A model generated the notes under the pieces. It was not told where the DNA came from and made no database searches. It saw only the letters and a list, made by a program, of their open reading frames with translations. A program made the position numbers and the translations under genes. Positions 1 through 10,353 of a DNA stretch of 64,000 nucleotides are shown here, piece by piece (the first letter of the stretch is position 1; every line of letters begins with the position of its first letter). The stretch covers positions 170,447,955-170,511,954 of the forward strand of contig CM051462.1 in assembly GCA_028095005.1 (NCBI GenBank), read 5' to 3'. Source of the stretch: Rhynchospora pubera (taxonomy: Eukaryota; Streptophyta; Magnoliopsida; Poales; Cyperaceae).

Positions 1-54
1 AAATTGAGACAAAATATAATCTAACGAGGGGCCGTATTAATCAATAAATTTAAA

Positions 55-620
55 AAAGTCATGTCGTCCTTTTGAAAGGTTACCTCAGTTTTATTTGAAG
101 AAAATTGCAAGATTTTTCAAAATACTAAAAATGATGAAAATATTCAAGTAGTTTTCGAAGCTTCAGACACTTTCATTTGAGCCTGAAAAAAGTCGTTATG
201 GGCTATGCCATGCCAGCTGCACAAATTTGAAATACAAATTAAACAAAATTATTCTCCTTTCTGATCTGTTAGTTATTTTGATTAGTGTTCTTTACGGTTC
301 ATGTATAATAATTCCTAGCAGAGCTCTTGAATCAATTCATTGTTAATATTTTCCAAAGAGAAATAAAAGGGAAAAAATTGTTGAATGCAACAGAAATAAC
401 CTGAGTTTGGATTGGCGACATTGGCAGGGCCTGGTGCAATACCTGTAACTGGTGACAGGATCTCATTTCTTGCAGCTGTAAGAATCCGATTGCAGTAATA
501 ATAACATTCACATAAGAAAAGAAAATTAAAATTAAAATAAGCAGAAATTTACAAAAGAACAGAAAAGTAAAAAATTCAAAATAAGAACAAAAGAGTGAGA
601 AGGCAATGCAGGTAACTGGT
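55..620. repeat. Tandem segmental duplication, left copy
   Basis: This stretch is a diverged copy of about 2110-2640. Shared landmarks in the same order are a block around the GAAGCTTCAGACACTTT motif (about 157 and 2229), a pyrimidine-rich block, and the last two exons of a lipid-transfer protein gene. The left copy carries an extra A-rich stretch at about 500-600 and lacks the SINE found next to the right copy. The copies share orientation, so this is a direct duplication about 2.1 kb apart. Confidence 0.75.
203..475 (-). pseudogene. Truncated tandem copy of the lipid-transfer protein gene (last two exons only)
   Basis: On the minus strand, 475-401 corresponds to exon 2 of the intact gene at 2279-3133. 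It encodes a stretch rich in Ala, Pro and Gly containing EILSPVTGIAPGPANVANP, two codons shorter than the intact copy. A GT donor follows, and an acceptor (TGCAG) opens a second piece at 216-203 that reads four residues and TAG. Frame and splice phase (phase 1 at both junctions) are kept. The first exon, with signal peptide and all eight cysteines, is absent; an unrelated MCTS1-like exon lies where it would be expected. It is therefore a partial, non-functional duplicate unless it is transcribed as part of a chimera. Confidence 0.7.
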
Positions 621-647
621 ATAATATAAGAACAAGAAAACTTTGTT

Positions 648-776
648 GATCCTCCAATACTTCTTCATCCAAGGCACCACATGTTGGTGTCAGACCGGGA
701 CACATCATATTAGCCCTAGAAAGAACAAATTTTGTTGATCCTGTGTCCACTTGAAACTTTTTCATGCCATTTTGGT
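648..776 (-). pseudogene. Orphan exon of an MCTS1-like (PUA domain) gene
   Basis: The minus strand reads MKKFQVDTGSTKFVLSR, then ANMMCPGLTPTCGALDEEV. This matches by eye the conserved start of the PUA domain of MCTS1 (malignant T-cell amplified sequence 1, a translation re-initiation and ribosome-recycling factor that works with DENR), where the family has MKKLQVD, KFVLSGANIMCPGLTSPG and a GALDEEV-like segment. Substitutions such as G to R in the ANIMCPG context and loss of the SPGG motif suggest decay. No other MCTS1 exons were found nearby, so this is a captured or relict fragment. It lies on the same strand as, and just upstream of, the partial lipid-transfer protein exons at 203-475. Confidence 0.65.
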
Positions 777-1920
777 CTGAACAAAAAGATAACAATAATT
801 TATTCAACTAGTAAAATAGAAGTCAATTCAAGTTTATATGAAGCAATTTATGTACCCTACCAGCTAGCTGTATTCTAACATTTGTCTGCTTCTACTAAGC
901 ATCTACAATAATTTATAGCAGTACGGATCTAATAGTTCTGTTTTGCAACAAAAATTCAAGGAAGATGAAAGAAAATGAAATTGAACAGAATCATAACTCA
1001 AAATCTCAAATTGAACAAACAATGAACCTGCAATGATATTAATGCATGGATCAATTATGCTTAGGACTCTCTAGGACCTCTTAGAATTTTTTAATTCTTT
1101 TGTTTTCTCTCTTCTTTTGTTTCACTTTTCTGTAAACAACTTTTTTTAATATTAGTTCTATTGCCCGGCGTGGTGATCGCCACCTAACCCTCAAAAAAAC
1201 AAACAAACAATAAACAATAATTGAACAGAAAATGAAAGAAAAGGAGCGAACACTAATTCAAGCCCCTGTCGGCACTAATTGCTACAAAACCCAGAAAATA
1301 AACAATAATAAGTCAGAATGTTGAAATTTTGTGGTGAAATTTGGTTCGCAGGTTGATAAAATTTGGTACTTTAACTTTGCATAATAATGATGAAATTTCA
1401 CTATTTCTGTCTTAAATGATCTGTACGGAGGTCTAAATCACCAAAAATTAGCAAAAGATAAAAGTCACCTGACCTTGCAAGCATATATGTGATTGTGAGT
1501 CTAGGGTTTACGTTTTTGTGATATGCTAAGCTAATATTTGCGAGTAGTCCATGTGCGAGAAGAAAGAGGTTTAATCCATGCGCTGGCTTCTAATTAAGTG
1601 AGAGCAGACAGAGGACTAGAGGGAAAAAGAGGACGAAGGAGAGATAGAGTCGACTGTGAGCTATGCATGCATTAACGCCTTAACGGAGAGATAACGGAGA
1701 CAGCGTAAAATTTTAAAGACAACAACTTCATCAAGGACAAAATCTGGGCCATTAGATTTCAGATCCGACGGTTAAAATATTTGAACACACAGGCCCTCTA
1801 TATGCTGGAGCACAATTTAGCCAATCTCATATAGAAATATCTTTCACATGTCAACTTCAATTAAGATGATCAAAATTGAGAAAATAAATAATAGAACACG
1901 GGGCTGTATTCATTAATAAT

Positions 1921-1923
<3 letters not shown>

Positions 1924-1965
<42 letters not shown>
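1924..1965. repeat. (TA)n microsatellite
   Basis: An uninterrupted run of TA dinucleotides abuts the poly-T end of the minus-strand SINE at 1966. A shorter TA run at about 2757-2772 lies just inside intron 1 of the lipid-transfer protein gene. Confidence 0.95.
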
Positions 1966-1981
<16 letters not shown>

Positions 1982-2106
1982 GAAGAAAGAGGGAGGTCTT
2001 TGCCATCCAATTTTTTTTTGAAATTAAAGGTGCATGCGGGATTTGAACCCTTGACCTTATGGAGATCAGCCTAGTACTCTTACCACTGAGCTACTAGGCC
2101 ACATGC
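1966..2106 (-). mobile_element. tRNA-derived SINE, copy 1
   Basis: Read on the minus strand, the element starts GCATGTGGCC, has a polymerase III box A (TAGCTCAGTGGTAAGAG) and box B (GGTTCAAATCC), then a tRNA-unrelated body containing ACCTCCCTCTTTCTTC, and ends in an A-tract (T16 on the plus strand). A relative with the same layout lies at 34258-34393. It is absent from the left copy of the flanking duplication, so it inserted after that duplication. No clean target duplication can be read because of the neighbouring TA repeat. Confidence 0.75.
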
Positions 2107-2109
2107 AAA

Positions 2110-2640
2110 AAAAAAATTACCATGTCATTCTTTCAAAGGGTTAGCTCAAGTTTGTTTGAAGAAAATTACCATGTCATTCTTTCATTTTTTAAAATACTAA
2201 AAAAATGAAAATATTAAGTGCTTTTCCGAAGCTTCAGACACTTTATTTGAGCAATTTATTTGAGCCTGAAAGCAGTCGTTATGGGCTATGCCATATTGCC
2301 ATGCCAGCTGCACAAATTTGAAAATACAAACAAAATTATTTTATTTTTCCTTTTGTTATTGACTTATTTCGAACAGTACCTTTACTGTTCATGTATAATT
2401 ATATGGCTGCGGTGGCATAACTACTAGCAGAACTCTTAATCAATTCAGAATAAAAGAGAAATTAAAAGTTTTTTTTTTGGGTTGAATGCAACAGAAATAA
2501 CCTGAATTTGGATTTGCGACATTAGCAGGGCCTGGTGCTGGTGCAATACCCGTAGCTGGTGACAGGATCTCATTTCTCGCAGCTATAAGAAATCGAAAAG
2601 GCAATTAATGTAGGTAACTCGCATAACTAATGGAGATTGA
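2110..2640. repeat. Tandem segmental duplication, right copy
   Basis: Homologous to about 55-620. This copy carries the functional last two exons of the lipid-transfer protein gene and continues at its right into that gene's first intron and first exon, which the left copy lacks. Confidence 0.75.
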
Positions 2641-3133
2641 CTGAAGCGGTGAAAAATGGTACGATTTGAAGTATCTGCCTAACTGGGCACTAGGTCCAGA
2701 GTATGGTACGGACCAGGTACAATAACCAACAGTATGGCAGCAACAAATAAAGTAAAGATATATATATATATACACCTTGGCATGCATGATGAAACCAACG
2801 CGAGGCGAAAACTGAGTCGCGGAGCCCACACACAGGGAAGAGATCTATCAGCTTTCCGGTATCAATGGTATAGCCCAGGACCAGAGGCTGTTGCACGACG
2901 TGGCACACGCACTTGGGCCCAGCAGTGGAAAGGGCTTGAAAGAAGGTGGCACAGCAGGCGAGAGAGGGTGTCGGAGGAGAATATTCCGGTGGAGTAGCAA
3001 GGTACCGGAGGCATGGATATAGTGCTGCAAGAGATGATGCGCACCCTGACATGGACATGGGCGGCGGATGTTGGACAGATGCCGATGATGATGCGAGGAG
3101 GAGGAGGAGGAGAGAAAGGCGGATGAGGTGCAT
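2279..3133 (-). CDS. Non-specific lipid-transfer protein-like (8-cysteine motif), secreted
   Basis: Three exons on the minus strand: 3133-2776, 2582-2502 and 2307-2279, all GT-AG with phase-1 junctions, giving 155 aa. Residues 1-20 form a signal peptide (MHLIRL followed by a Leu run and ASSSAS). The mature part has the full bifunctional inhibitor/LTP/2S albumin pattern: Cys31, Cys41, Cys60-Cys61, Cys75-x-Cys77, Cys102 and Cys118, which in the family form four disulfides around a lipid-binding tunnel. Exon 2 encodes a Pro/Ala/Gly/Asn-rich linker like that of GPI-anchored LTPs, but the tiny last exon ends in MAIWHSP with no hydrophobic GPI signal. The product is thus probably secreted to the apoplast, unless a different last exon is used. 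The upstream region contains a long (TTA)n tract. Start is the first in-frame ATG before the signal peptide. The exact lipid substrate cannot be told. Confidence 0.8.
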
Positions 3134-3319
3134 TGTAGTTGTGGTATTCTTGACAGCAAAAGGACTAAATGCGAGATCAGAGACTAAATGGACAAATGGT
3201 CTTTTTCTTCAGCTGGTCGGCACTTGCCACTTGGCAGCTAGACTTCTTTGTTTCGATTCGGCAACAGCTGTTTTTCTGTGTCGCTTGTCCTATAGAACTT
3301 TGGTAGTCTTTTATTACTA

Positions 3320-3322
<3 letters not shown>

Positions 3323-3405
<83 letters not shown>
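3323..3405. repeat. (TTA)n microsatellite
   Basis: About 27 TTA/ATT triplets without obvious interruption. It lies 190-272 bp upstream of the start codon of the minus-strand lipid-transfer protein gene, that is, in its promoter region. Confidence 0.95.
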
Positions 3406-3409
3406 TAAA

Positions 3410-4793
3410 GTAAATTGCTTGTTTATTGTGAAAATTAACTGGGTTCAGTGGTAGGTTTGTCACATGGTGTGCGCGCGGTTCGGTTGTCAGTTGTCACTCA
3501 ACCATGTCATGCTTTGTCAATGATGATTCTTGTAATATGCATTTCAGATTTCACAACAAGAAGCACACTTATGGCAACCCAACTTTGTCAATGACGATTC
3601 GATTCTGCCTGAGCCTCATCTCCTATTTTCAAGGTTTTGAACGGAGATCAGGCAAAATCAAATCGATTTCATTTTTCCTTGTTTCTCATTTTAATTGGGA
3701 GAGGTTATGAACCGATCTTAATATTAGACTCACTAAACCAACTTTGAACTGAAACGGGTTCATGGTGTGATCTCTATATTGTTTTCTCTGCACACTAGTG
3801 CAAAAGTGTGTGATGCGCTATGAGCCTATGATACAAAGTGGGAAGTTGGGAACAAACCCAAGAGCACTAGCAGGGGCCCAAGAAATTCTGGCCCAATCTG
3901 AATTTTCAAAATTTTAATACAAATTCTTACTTGGTCCTCCTCCCCCAACTAAAATAAGACCCAATACCCAATAGAATTTCTTCTGCTCTCATTTTAGTGA
4001 AATTATTCTCTCGCAACTCTCTCACTCGATTAGAATCAGGAAAGGCTAAAAAAAAAAATTTGAACAAAATAAATCTAAAAAATAGACAAAGTGAACATAT
4101 ACAAACAAATAAGTTTAATAAAAATAAGTTGAATATGCATATAAAAATTTGAACAATGAATGACAAAACGTTTTTTTATTTGTTCACTTTGATCATCTAT
4201 ATATTCACCTTATTTATTTTATGTGTTCGCTTTGTTCAAACAATGGCAAGAGATGACATAACTGCAAATGTCTGTTGTAGCTACTAGCTAATAATTTCAG
4301 TTTTTCACTCCTTGAATTTTTCCAGTAATTTGTGGAGTTATGTGAGTGGATTTTAATAGACTATTGTAAAAGTCTTTTTTTTATTGAAATAAAAGTCTGA
4401 TCTTATGGATGTGAGATACGGCTATCTGACGGTGTCCTTGTCATGTAAACACCATGTAACCAGGCCTTAGAGCGTGGGGGAAATTTAGAGGTTAGAAAAT
4501 ATTGTACTATATGTTACTCCAATTTGCATCCTGTCTATTAGGGGTGGTGATGTTTGAGACCTAGGCTGACCAGAGACCCATGTAATTGTGCCCCCGTCCC
4601 TGTCCAGACATGAGTTGCAGTCATGTAAAGCGTGGTTGCAAGCGATACTTGTCCCGCTATGATAACGGTTACCTTACAATCAGATCATGTGTGTATAATG
4701 CATCATGTATGCCAAACTGAAATAAATTATTGCGTGGTAAAATGAAATAGTATGATGATCCAAACTGTGACCAAAATAATGGCCAAATTATGC
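3410..4793. other. Intergenic, no gene recognised
   Basis: AT-rich sequence with only short open frames. Around 4030-4220 there are loosely inverted TTTGTTCACTTTG / CAAAGTGAAC words. From about 4500 the composition becomes more GC-rich and resembles the LTR-like block that follows. Confidence 0.5.
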
Positions 4794-6769
4794 TGTAACG
4801 CATGACGGTTACGGCCGGTCTGCATGTGCGGTGGTTAACGTAGCTGCCTAGTCACAGATTTTGTACTTAGGCATGTTTGGCAGTAAGTACTGGAGTTGTC
4901 CCATGCATGTAGGACTGGAGTTGTCCAGTGGTGACCTTTGGAGCTGACCAAGAGGCAGTCCAACCTAGTTTGACCAGCCCCAATAGTTGTGTGACACCAA
5001 GCAGCTTAGTCACTTGGGCTGGGAGAGTATCGTTTGCTAACACTTGGTCCCCACCTCTTAACCTTCCTCTCTGGCCCAATCTTGTGGACAATTATGTCCT
5101 TCTCCTTGTCAAACTCGTATTTGCACTGCTTCTTACCAAAACAGACCCCTTAAGCATGTTTGTGAGGTGCTAGACAGTGAAAAAAAGTGCTTGGATCATA
5201 GCTGAACAGTTGGGAAGGTAGGAAACAAGGTTTTATGCATGGTTCTAGCCTTATATTACTCAAACCAGGCTGAAAACTGAACATGGCAGTGCATAGATCA
5301 TGGACGGTGGATGGTTTCATGACTTAAACACAGATCTTAGGGATGACGAATTGGTGCATTACATAGTATTGTTTGTGCACCCTAACTGACCACGTGCTAG
5401 GAAGCACCATAGGTCTGGCGTCGGTCGGTAGACAAACCATGAAGCGGTGTTGCAAACACCCGCAAACCAGTCACGCAACGGTGTTTGGCTTGGTGCCTTT
5501 GCCACGTAAGTACTTGAGTTATAGGCTGGTTTTGAGAGTAATTGAGACTTAGGTTTTGTTTCTTGAACCAGACTTTGAGCAGAACGAAGCGGTGGACTTG
5601 AGCGGGCAAGAGGACGCACCGCAGCAGTAAACGGCGGGTATTACGGTGTAAGGTTTAAGGTGCGGATTTCACCTGGACCTTAACTCTTGTTGCTGTGCTA
5701 AACTTAAAACTATATTATGCATGTTGCTTGTTGTTTTGCATGACTTAGCATGTTGCCTGCATGTATGAATTGCTATACTATATATATGCTACATGACTGT
5801 GCATAGGATGGATTGCTATATAATTACATGCATATTGAATGGTTTTATGTTATTGTTGTTGAATTGTGGAATGTGTTATGGTTGTGCTAATTGTGTGATG
5901 AATAACATTTACATCTTTGGAAAGCGGAGTCGCGGCCGTCTTTCCAAGGGGCCGTGAGATAAGCGCTTATGTTTCGGGACTCATGTCAGTTCTTGAATGG
6001 ACTGTGAGGGGGTAAATGTTCTCAGCAATTAAGTACTATTTGTTTGTATTGATGGAAAGACAATGACTTGGCTGATTGGTAACCAGCCTAGTATTATGCA
6101 TGAATAGGTGTCCAACAAGTGTCGGCTTTTGGTATTAATTGAAATGGCAGACTTCGGATAATTGTTACTAGCCGGTCCTGCATTGCATAGCATGGATTGC
6201 TAACTGTTTTATGATTAAGTTTTGTTTACAATGCAAACTATGTTCTATATATAAACAATGTGTATTTAGTTCCGCAACATGAGACTTCGGGTTCATGCGT
6301 GGTTGGACTTAATACCGCACTGAGAAATGGTTTCCTTTCTCACCGTACCATGTTTTCATGGGTTCCAGGTTGACGGCGTGGGCTGGAGAATCGGAGAAGT
6401 AAGCCATGTACATTATATGCTATGTTTTGTGGTACTTGTGTTCTGTTTGTGAGCTAATTGTGTAAATGAATGCTTGTATGTGTGTAACTCCTTAAGCTAA
6501 ATGCTTACTTGACTGTTGCTTGTGGGATTTGGGTTGGGAAAAGTCTATAAATTGTGTGATTGCTTGCCTATATGGCTGGATATTGCCTATTACAGGGGAA
6601 ACTTTGTCGAAATTTTGTTTTACACATGTTACAAACATAACCTCAATTTGGTATTTGAGACTGTTGCTTGCCAATTGCATGACACTTAGTAAGATAAAAC
6701 ATGTCATGTTGACTTTTGGCCAAACAGTAAGCCTTGCAGCGCGTGCGAAGCACGTGCCTGCGGTGTGAC
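4794..6769. mobile_element. Candidate solo LTR of a Ty3/Gypsy-type element
   Basis: The block opens TGTAACGCATG and closes GGTGTGACA, the kind of TG...CA ends seen in long LTRs of plant Tekay/Del-type elements. It is non-coding and richer in GC than its surroundings. No matching 5-bp target duplication was found (TATGC on the left, GGTTT on the right) and no partner LTR or internal region lies in the window. The left boundary in particular is uncertain and the similar-looking sequence from about 4500 may belong to it. Confidence 0.3.
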
Positions 6770-7834
6770 AGGTTTCTAAAGATTCCTTTGTTGCATCTTG
6801 CATGATATAAAAAATGATTTTTTATTTTCAATTTTGATATATATAATCATATTCAAGCTTGATCGTCGACCGAGCAACTTGAAGTTTGACCTCGGCCTCC
6901 TCTATTATCAAATCATGGCTTGGCCCTTGACTAGCAATGGACCGTATGTCTTTTGTTATTTGAATAGGAATCCAGTTTATATTTTAATCATAGTGTTGAA
7001 GCCACTAATTAGTAAAGAAAATTATTATGGATCTGATTGCAGATTTGAAAATGATTTAACGCCAGCAATTTTGATAATCAAGTCTTAATTGATTTCAGTG
7101 TAAATTTGGTAATTGGAGGGTAATTATATATGGCTTCTGTGAATTCTTGATTGTGTTATTTTTAGATTTTAGTTGAATTAATGCGTACAATACAATCATT
7201 GATTTTTTTTTAATTTCTATTGAAGAATTATATTGACTTAATTTCTTTTCAACAATGGAGCCGATCCACTCGGTGCTGCTTGGTGTGAACACTGAAGAGG
7301 GAGCACTATGGGCACTGCAAGTCTCAACACCACCAATCTGACCAATCCGATTCAAGCACTATAAAAAGTTTAAAAAGGAAAGTCACCAACAGCAGCGCGT
7401 CGTTTGAGCTATAGAAAATCCAGATATCATTAAGCAGTTAAACAGATTTAATTAGACACTGATTTCTGAAAGAGCTAAAAGAGCTGCCTAGCGGGTCAGA
7501 ACTCTGATTTCTGAACCGCCACAAACAGATTTAATTAGACACTCTTCAGTCTTCACATGGATAAATAAAAAAAAGAAGTAAATAAATGAAAATATCTTTA
7601 GTAAGGTAGCCTGTACATATAAAAGTCAAGTCCAAGGTAAACTAGCATAGAAAGCGGGAAAAAATTTATTATTCTTTGGAGCTTCAGGCCGAAATGAATT
7701 GTGCATATGGTTTGGTACGTACAACTAACAAGCACAAGCCCTTCGTGGTGGTCATTTTAGACATTATGCACCTCCGGACCAAATCTATGATTTGGGCCTA
7801 GTAATAATTTAAAAAACATGTCTGATCAAGACGT
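6770..7834. other. Intergenic, no gene recognised
   Basis: AT-rich. A short open frame beginning MEPIHSVLLGVNTEEG at 7255 ends after 28 codons and matches no family I know. Otherwise only chance open frames. Confidence 0.5.
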
Positions 7835-7841
7835 GATGGGG

Positions 7842-8558
7842 TAGGGATGAAAACGGATCGGATACGGAGCGGATGTTGGTCTTCCTATATCCGCATTCAC
7901 ATTTTTTTTCCGGATACGGATACGAATACGAATGCATTCGGATACGGATACGGTTCGGATATTAAACAGATACGAATACGGTTCGAATATTATCGGATAC
8001 GGAGTTGAATACGAATATATTTTGTCGGATACGGATTGCATTTTAATCTTTATTATTTATTTATAATAGTAGTTTCTATAAATATAATGATATTCAATAT
8101 ACTCATGTCTATGTTAGTACTTTGTCAATATTAGAGAAAAAAGTAATTTTAGTATTGTTATCATTTATAATCGTCTCAATTAATAGAAAGTAAAAATAAT
8201 TTTATGTTACTAGTCCAAATAAAAATATTTATTATAAAAAAATTTATTTAATAAAAATTAAGTATTATCTAATTAAAAGTATTCTCTAATATAGAGAAGT
8301 AATTATATTATATTAATCATCTTATGATGTTAAAGATACGGATAAACAGATTAATATTTATCGGATACGGATAATATCCATGTCGGATACGGATAAAGAG
8401 CGGATATTGGTCTTCCCATATCCGCATCCATATTTTTTTGACGGATACGGATACGAATACGGATATGTTCGGATACGGATACGGTTCGGATATTACGCTT
8501 ATTTTTCGGATTCGGATACGGATCGGAGCGGATTTTATCCGCTCCGTTTTCATCCCTA
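7842..8558. mobile_element. hAT-type non-autonomous element, GGATAC family, copy A
   Basis: The 717-bp element has terminal inverted repeats TAGGGATGAAAACGG, flanked by a 7-bp direct repeat GATGGGG (7835-7841 and 8559-8565). Both subterminal regions are dense in the hexamer GGATAC and variants (about 7855-8040 and 8335-8540). The AT-rich middle (8041-8330) matches the middle of copy D. No transposase is encoded; open frames translating to Ile-Arg repeats are by-products of the hexamer. Confidence 0.85.
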
Positions 8559-8565
8559 GATGGGG

Positions 8566-9898
8566 ACCTTTGAGGTTACCAAAAAACCCAACGGGTGGGA
8601 TCCGTCCCGCGTTAAATCCATCCTATGGATCGGACTATTCCGGATCGTCTATGGACCGCTATGGACCGAAAAATTAGACCGAAACAGATTTACGGCGGAT
8701 TTGGACTGTTTTTTTTTTTAAAAAAAAACATACATTAATCCGTTCCGTCTTAATTCGTGGTCGTGGGCCGGACCGCTCGGCCCCGTGGACCCGCCTTAAT
8801 TATTTGAAGCCATGGTCTATGAATAAGGCTATGGCTTGCGGGGTAATATTGATTGGTTAATATTGCATATTAAGATTTTTATATAGTTATTTAAGAAGGG
8901 TACAGTTATATTGGCCGTATATAGTTTTCAAAATTAATGTCCTTTCTCAAATCTAAAATACGAAAAGAAATTGCAAAAAAAGTTACTTATATTCCACATT
9001 ATCTTCGACTTTCAAAGTCCAATATTGTGATAATATTTTTTATAAAATGTTCAATAATATATATAATTTTTTTATTATTTTTATATGATTAAAAAAAATC
9101 TCCGGAATCGTCATTGATAAAGCATGACCGGATGTTGTTAGAATTAGATCCATAATAATTAGTGGCTAGCACTCACGCCACGTGACAAACCTACCAGCAC
9201 CATTTTCACAATTTTGAATTTTCTAGCTGTTGTGTGCTAGCCATAAAATATTGTTTTTGTAGAAATGAAATCAAGTCTTCGAAAACCTTTAAAAAAAAAA
9301 GAAGAACTTCAGAAATAGAATGCCTTTTGTTTCCATTATATGGCAAAAATGAGTCCATAACTCATGAAAATTGTCCCACTTTCTAATCTATTTTTCCCTT
9401 TTAAGGAAGCACAATTGTGTTATTCAACTCAACATATCTAAATGACATGTCGTTAGCTACATAATCTCTATTATTATATAAGATCAAACTGTCATATGAA
9501 AATTAATTAGATATCATATGATGATAAATAAGCTATCAAATAATAACAAATAAATCAGTTCAAATTAAAAAGTAAAAAAATTATTAGAGTTGTTTAAAGA
9601 TGTTTCTATGGTCTAGTAAACAAAAAATAATATATATCACAAGGATCCCTTCTTTGAACGAAGCTAATAGATCTAAATGCAGAAAATATAATTATAACTT
9701 CTAGTCAAAAAATAAAAAAAATATTTGTTAATTTAAATATATAATTAAGTTAACATACTTTTCATTCAATTTATAATAGACGTTGACTATGTAGAAATTT
9801 TTATAAATTACGCAAATTTTTAAGCAGTCTCTTTCTTAGAGATAGAAACCAAATGTCAAAGATGAATATGTAGCGGAAAGGTATATTGTATCATAAAT
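8566..9898. other. Intergenic, no gene recognised
   Basis: At 8580-8800 lies a GC-richer stretch with repeated GGATC/GGACCG words that may be a further transposon relic. The rest, to 9898, is AT-rich with no recognisable gene or clear repeat boundary. Confidence 0.5.
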
Positions 9899-10160
9899 GG
9901 GCTCAGTTTGGATAGATAGGAATAAGAGGTTATTCGGGAGTAAATAGTTATTTTCAATTAAGGCACAATTTTAATAGTTTAGATTAAGGGTTTATTTCGG
10001 TTTGGAGACGGAATCTGACAAATCGTTAGAATAAGAGAGTGAGATTAAAAATTAAAAGGGGAAAAAGATACAAACTTTAATTTGAGATTAAACTCATTCT
10101 TAAGAATTTACGATTAAGAATTTTAATCCTACTCTTAATTTCATATGATCTGAACAGAGC
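9899..10160. mobile_element. Possible MITE in the TKPR2 promoter
   Basis: The left end GGGCTCAGTTTGGATAGATA and the right end, read on the other strand as GCTCTGTTCAGATCATATGA, form an imperfect terminal inverted repeat around an AT-rich body. No clear target duplication. It ends about 195 bp upstream of the TKPR2 start codon, so it may contribute promoter sequence. Confidence 0.45.
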
Positions 10161-10353
10161 TATTTGGCAATGAGAACTTTAATGATTTTCTTCTAACGGA
10201 TCCGGGCCGGATCCTGATATGGTGAGTTGGCATTTGGCAATGAGAAGTGAGAACCAAAACCCGCATGATGCGATAATAAGTACGAGTACAGAAACAGAAG
10301 TACTCCCAACTCCCTAGTCCCAAGAGAGAGAGTCGACTCACTGAGAAATAAAG

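Noticed and set aside
1966..2106. Possible tRNA gene from box A and box B
   Set aside because: No cloverleaf; body and A-tail show it is a SINE. The same holds for 30515, 34258 and 40266.
2946..3413. 155-codon frame ending in a poly-Tyr run
   Set aside because: Antisense shadow of the LTP first exon continuing into the (TTA)n microsatellite.
7826..8677. Open frames with Ile-Arg repeats on both strands (also at 15484, 16252, 18655, 21053)
   Set aside because: They are translations of GGATAC hexamer arrays in non-autonomous hAT elements, not proteins.
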